DNA of 5,166 nucleotides from Gammaproteobacteria bacterium. GTDB taxonomy: Bacteria; Aquificota; Aquificia; Aquificales; QOAS01. The notes beneath the pieces are model-generated. The model had not been told where the DNA came from. It saw only the letters and a list, made by a program, of their open reading frames with translations, and did not search any database. The position numbers were made by a program, and so were the translations under genes. This document shows, in pieces, positions 5,081 through 5,166 of the stretch. The stretch spans positions 1 to 5,166 of the forward strand of contig QOAS01000166.1 in the NCBI GenBank assembly GCA_003972855.1. The letters are read 5' to 3'. Position 1 is the stretch's first letter; every line of letters starts with the position of its first letter.

Positions 5081-5166
5081 ATGGCTATAAAAGTGGAAGT
5101 TCCCGCTTCAACTTCCAACCTCGGTGCGGGGTTTGACACCTTCGGGTTGGCTCTGACCCTTTACAA
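5081..5166 (+). CDS. thrB: Homoserine kinase, N-terminal part (runs off the right edge)
   Basis: Homoserine kinase phosphorylates L-homoserine with ATP, the step before threonine synthase in threonine synthesis. Only 28 codons are inside the window. They read MAIKVEVPASTSNLGAGFD followed by TFGLALTLY, the characteristic first strand and PASTxNLGxGFD motif of ThrB in the GHMP kinase superfamily; the ATP-binding PxxxGLGSSxA motif would lie beyond the edge. The GFDTFGLAL wording favours homoserine kinase over mevalonate or other GHMP kinases. The ATG is preceded by only AAGAA, not a proper Shine-Dalgarno. The gene diverges from dtd. Whether it is intact, and what lies downstream, cannot be seen. 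Confidence 0.9.
   Translation, partial: MAIKVEVPASTSNLGAGFDTFGLALTLY

Noticed and set aside
1..5166. Defence system, CRISPR array, mobile element or RNA gene
   Set aside because: No direct-repeat array, transposase, integrase, toxin-antitoxin motif or tRNA/rRNA-like structure was found; nearly all bases are taken by the eight genes listed.

Overview
The window looks like chromosomal DNA from a thermophilic bacterium, most likely a member of the Aquificota (Aquifex/Hydrogenobacter-like). This rests on moderate GC, Lys/Glu-rich proteins, very tight gene packing, and biosynthetic genes scattered among unrelated neighbours instead of sitting in classical his or thr operons. The lineage is an inference from style; no rRNA or other decisive marker is present.

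Layout. Positions 57-3934 hold a five-gene cluster on the minus strand, read right to left: an alpha/beta hydrolase, a 146-aa unknown protein with a lysine/glutamate-rich N-terminus, a 249-aa unknown protein with a signal peptide and an internal duplication, a 151-aa SLOG/LOG-fold protein of the TIGR00725 type, and a phosphoglucomutase/phosphomannomutase. Gaps are 24, 12, -4 (ATGA overlap) and 21 bases, and a hairpin plus T-rich tract at 6-31 probably terminates the transcript. Positions 3953-4588 carry hisH (glutaminase subunit of imidazole glycerol phosphate synthase) on the plus strand, diverging from the hydrolase across only 18 bases. Positions 4581-5054 carry dtd (D-aminoacyl-tRNA deacylase) on the minus strand, overlapping hisH tail to tail by 8 bases. 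From 5081 to the right edge the first 28 codons of thrB (homoserine kinase) run on the plus strand, diverging from dtd across 26 bases.

How the genes relate. HisH, ThrB and Dtd are housekeeping functions (histidine synthesis, threonine synthesis, translation quality control) with no evident functional link here. The five-gene operon joins a sugar-phosphate enzyme with a hydrolase, a nucleotide-fold protein and two proteins I cannot name; its shared purpose is unknown. No gene-free stretch exceeds 60 bases. I see no tRNA, rRNA, CRISPR array, insertion sequence or defence system.

The less ordinary signals are the duplicated domain in the secreted unknown protein, the extremely short divergent gaps (one built around a perfect AT palindrome that overlaps the hisH start codon), and the near absence of Shine-Dalgarno sequences, with several starts instead preceded by pyrimidine-rich leaders. 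None of this amounts to a clear new system.
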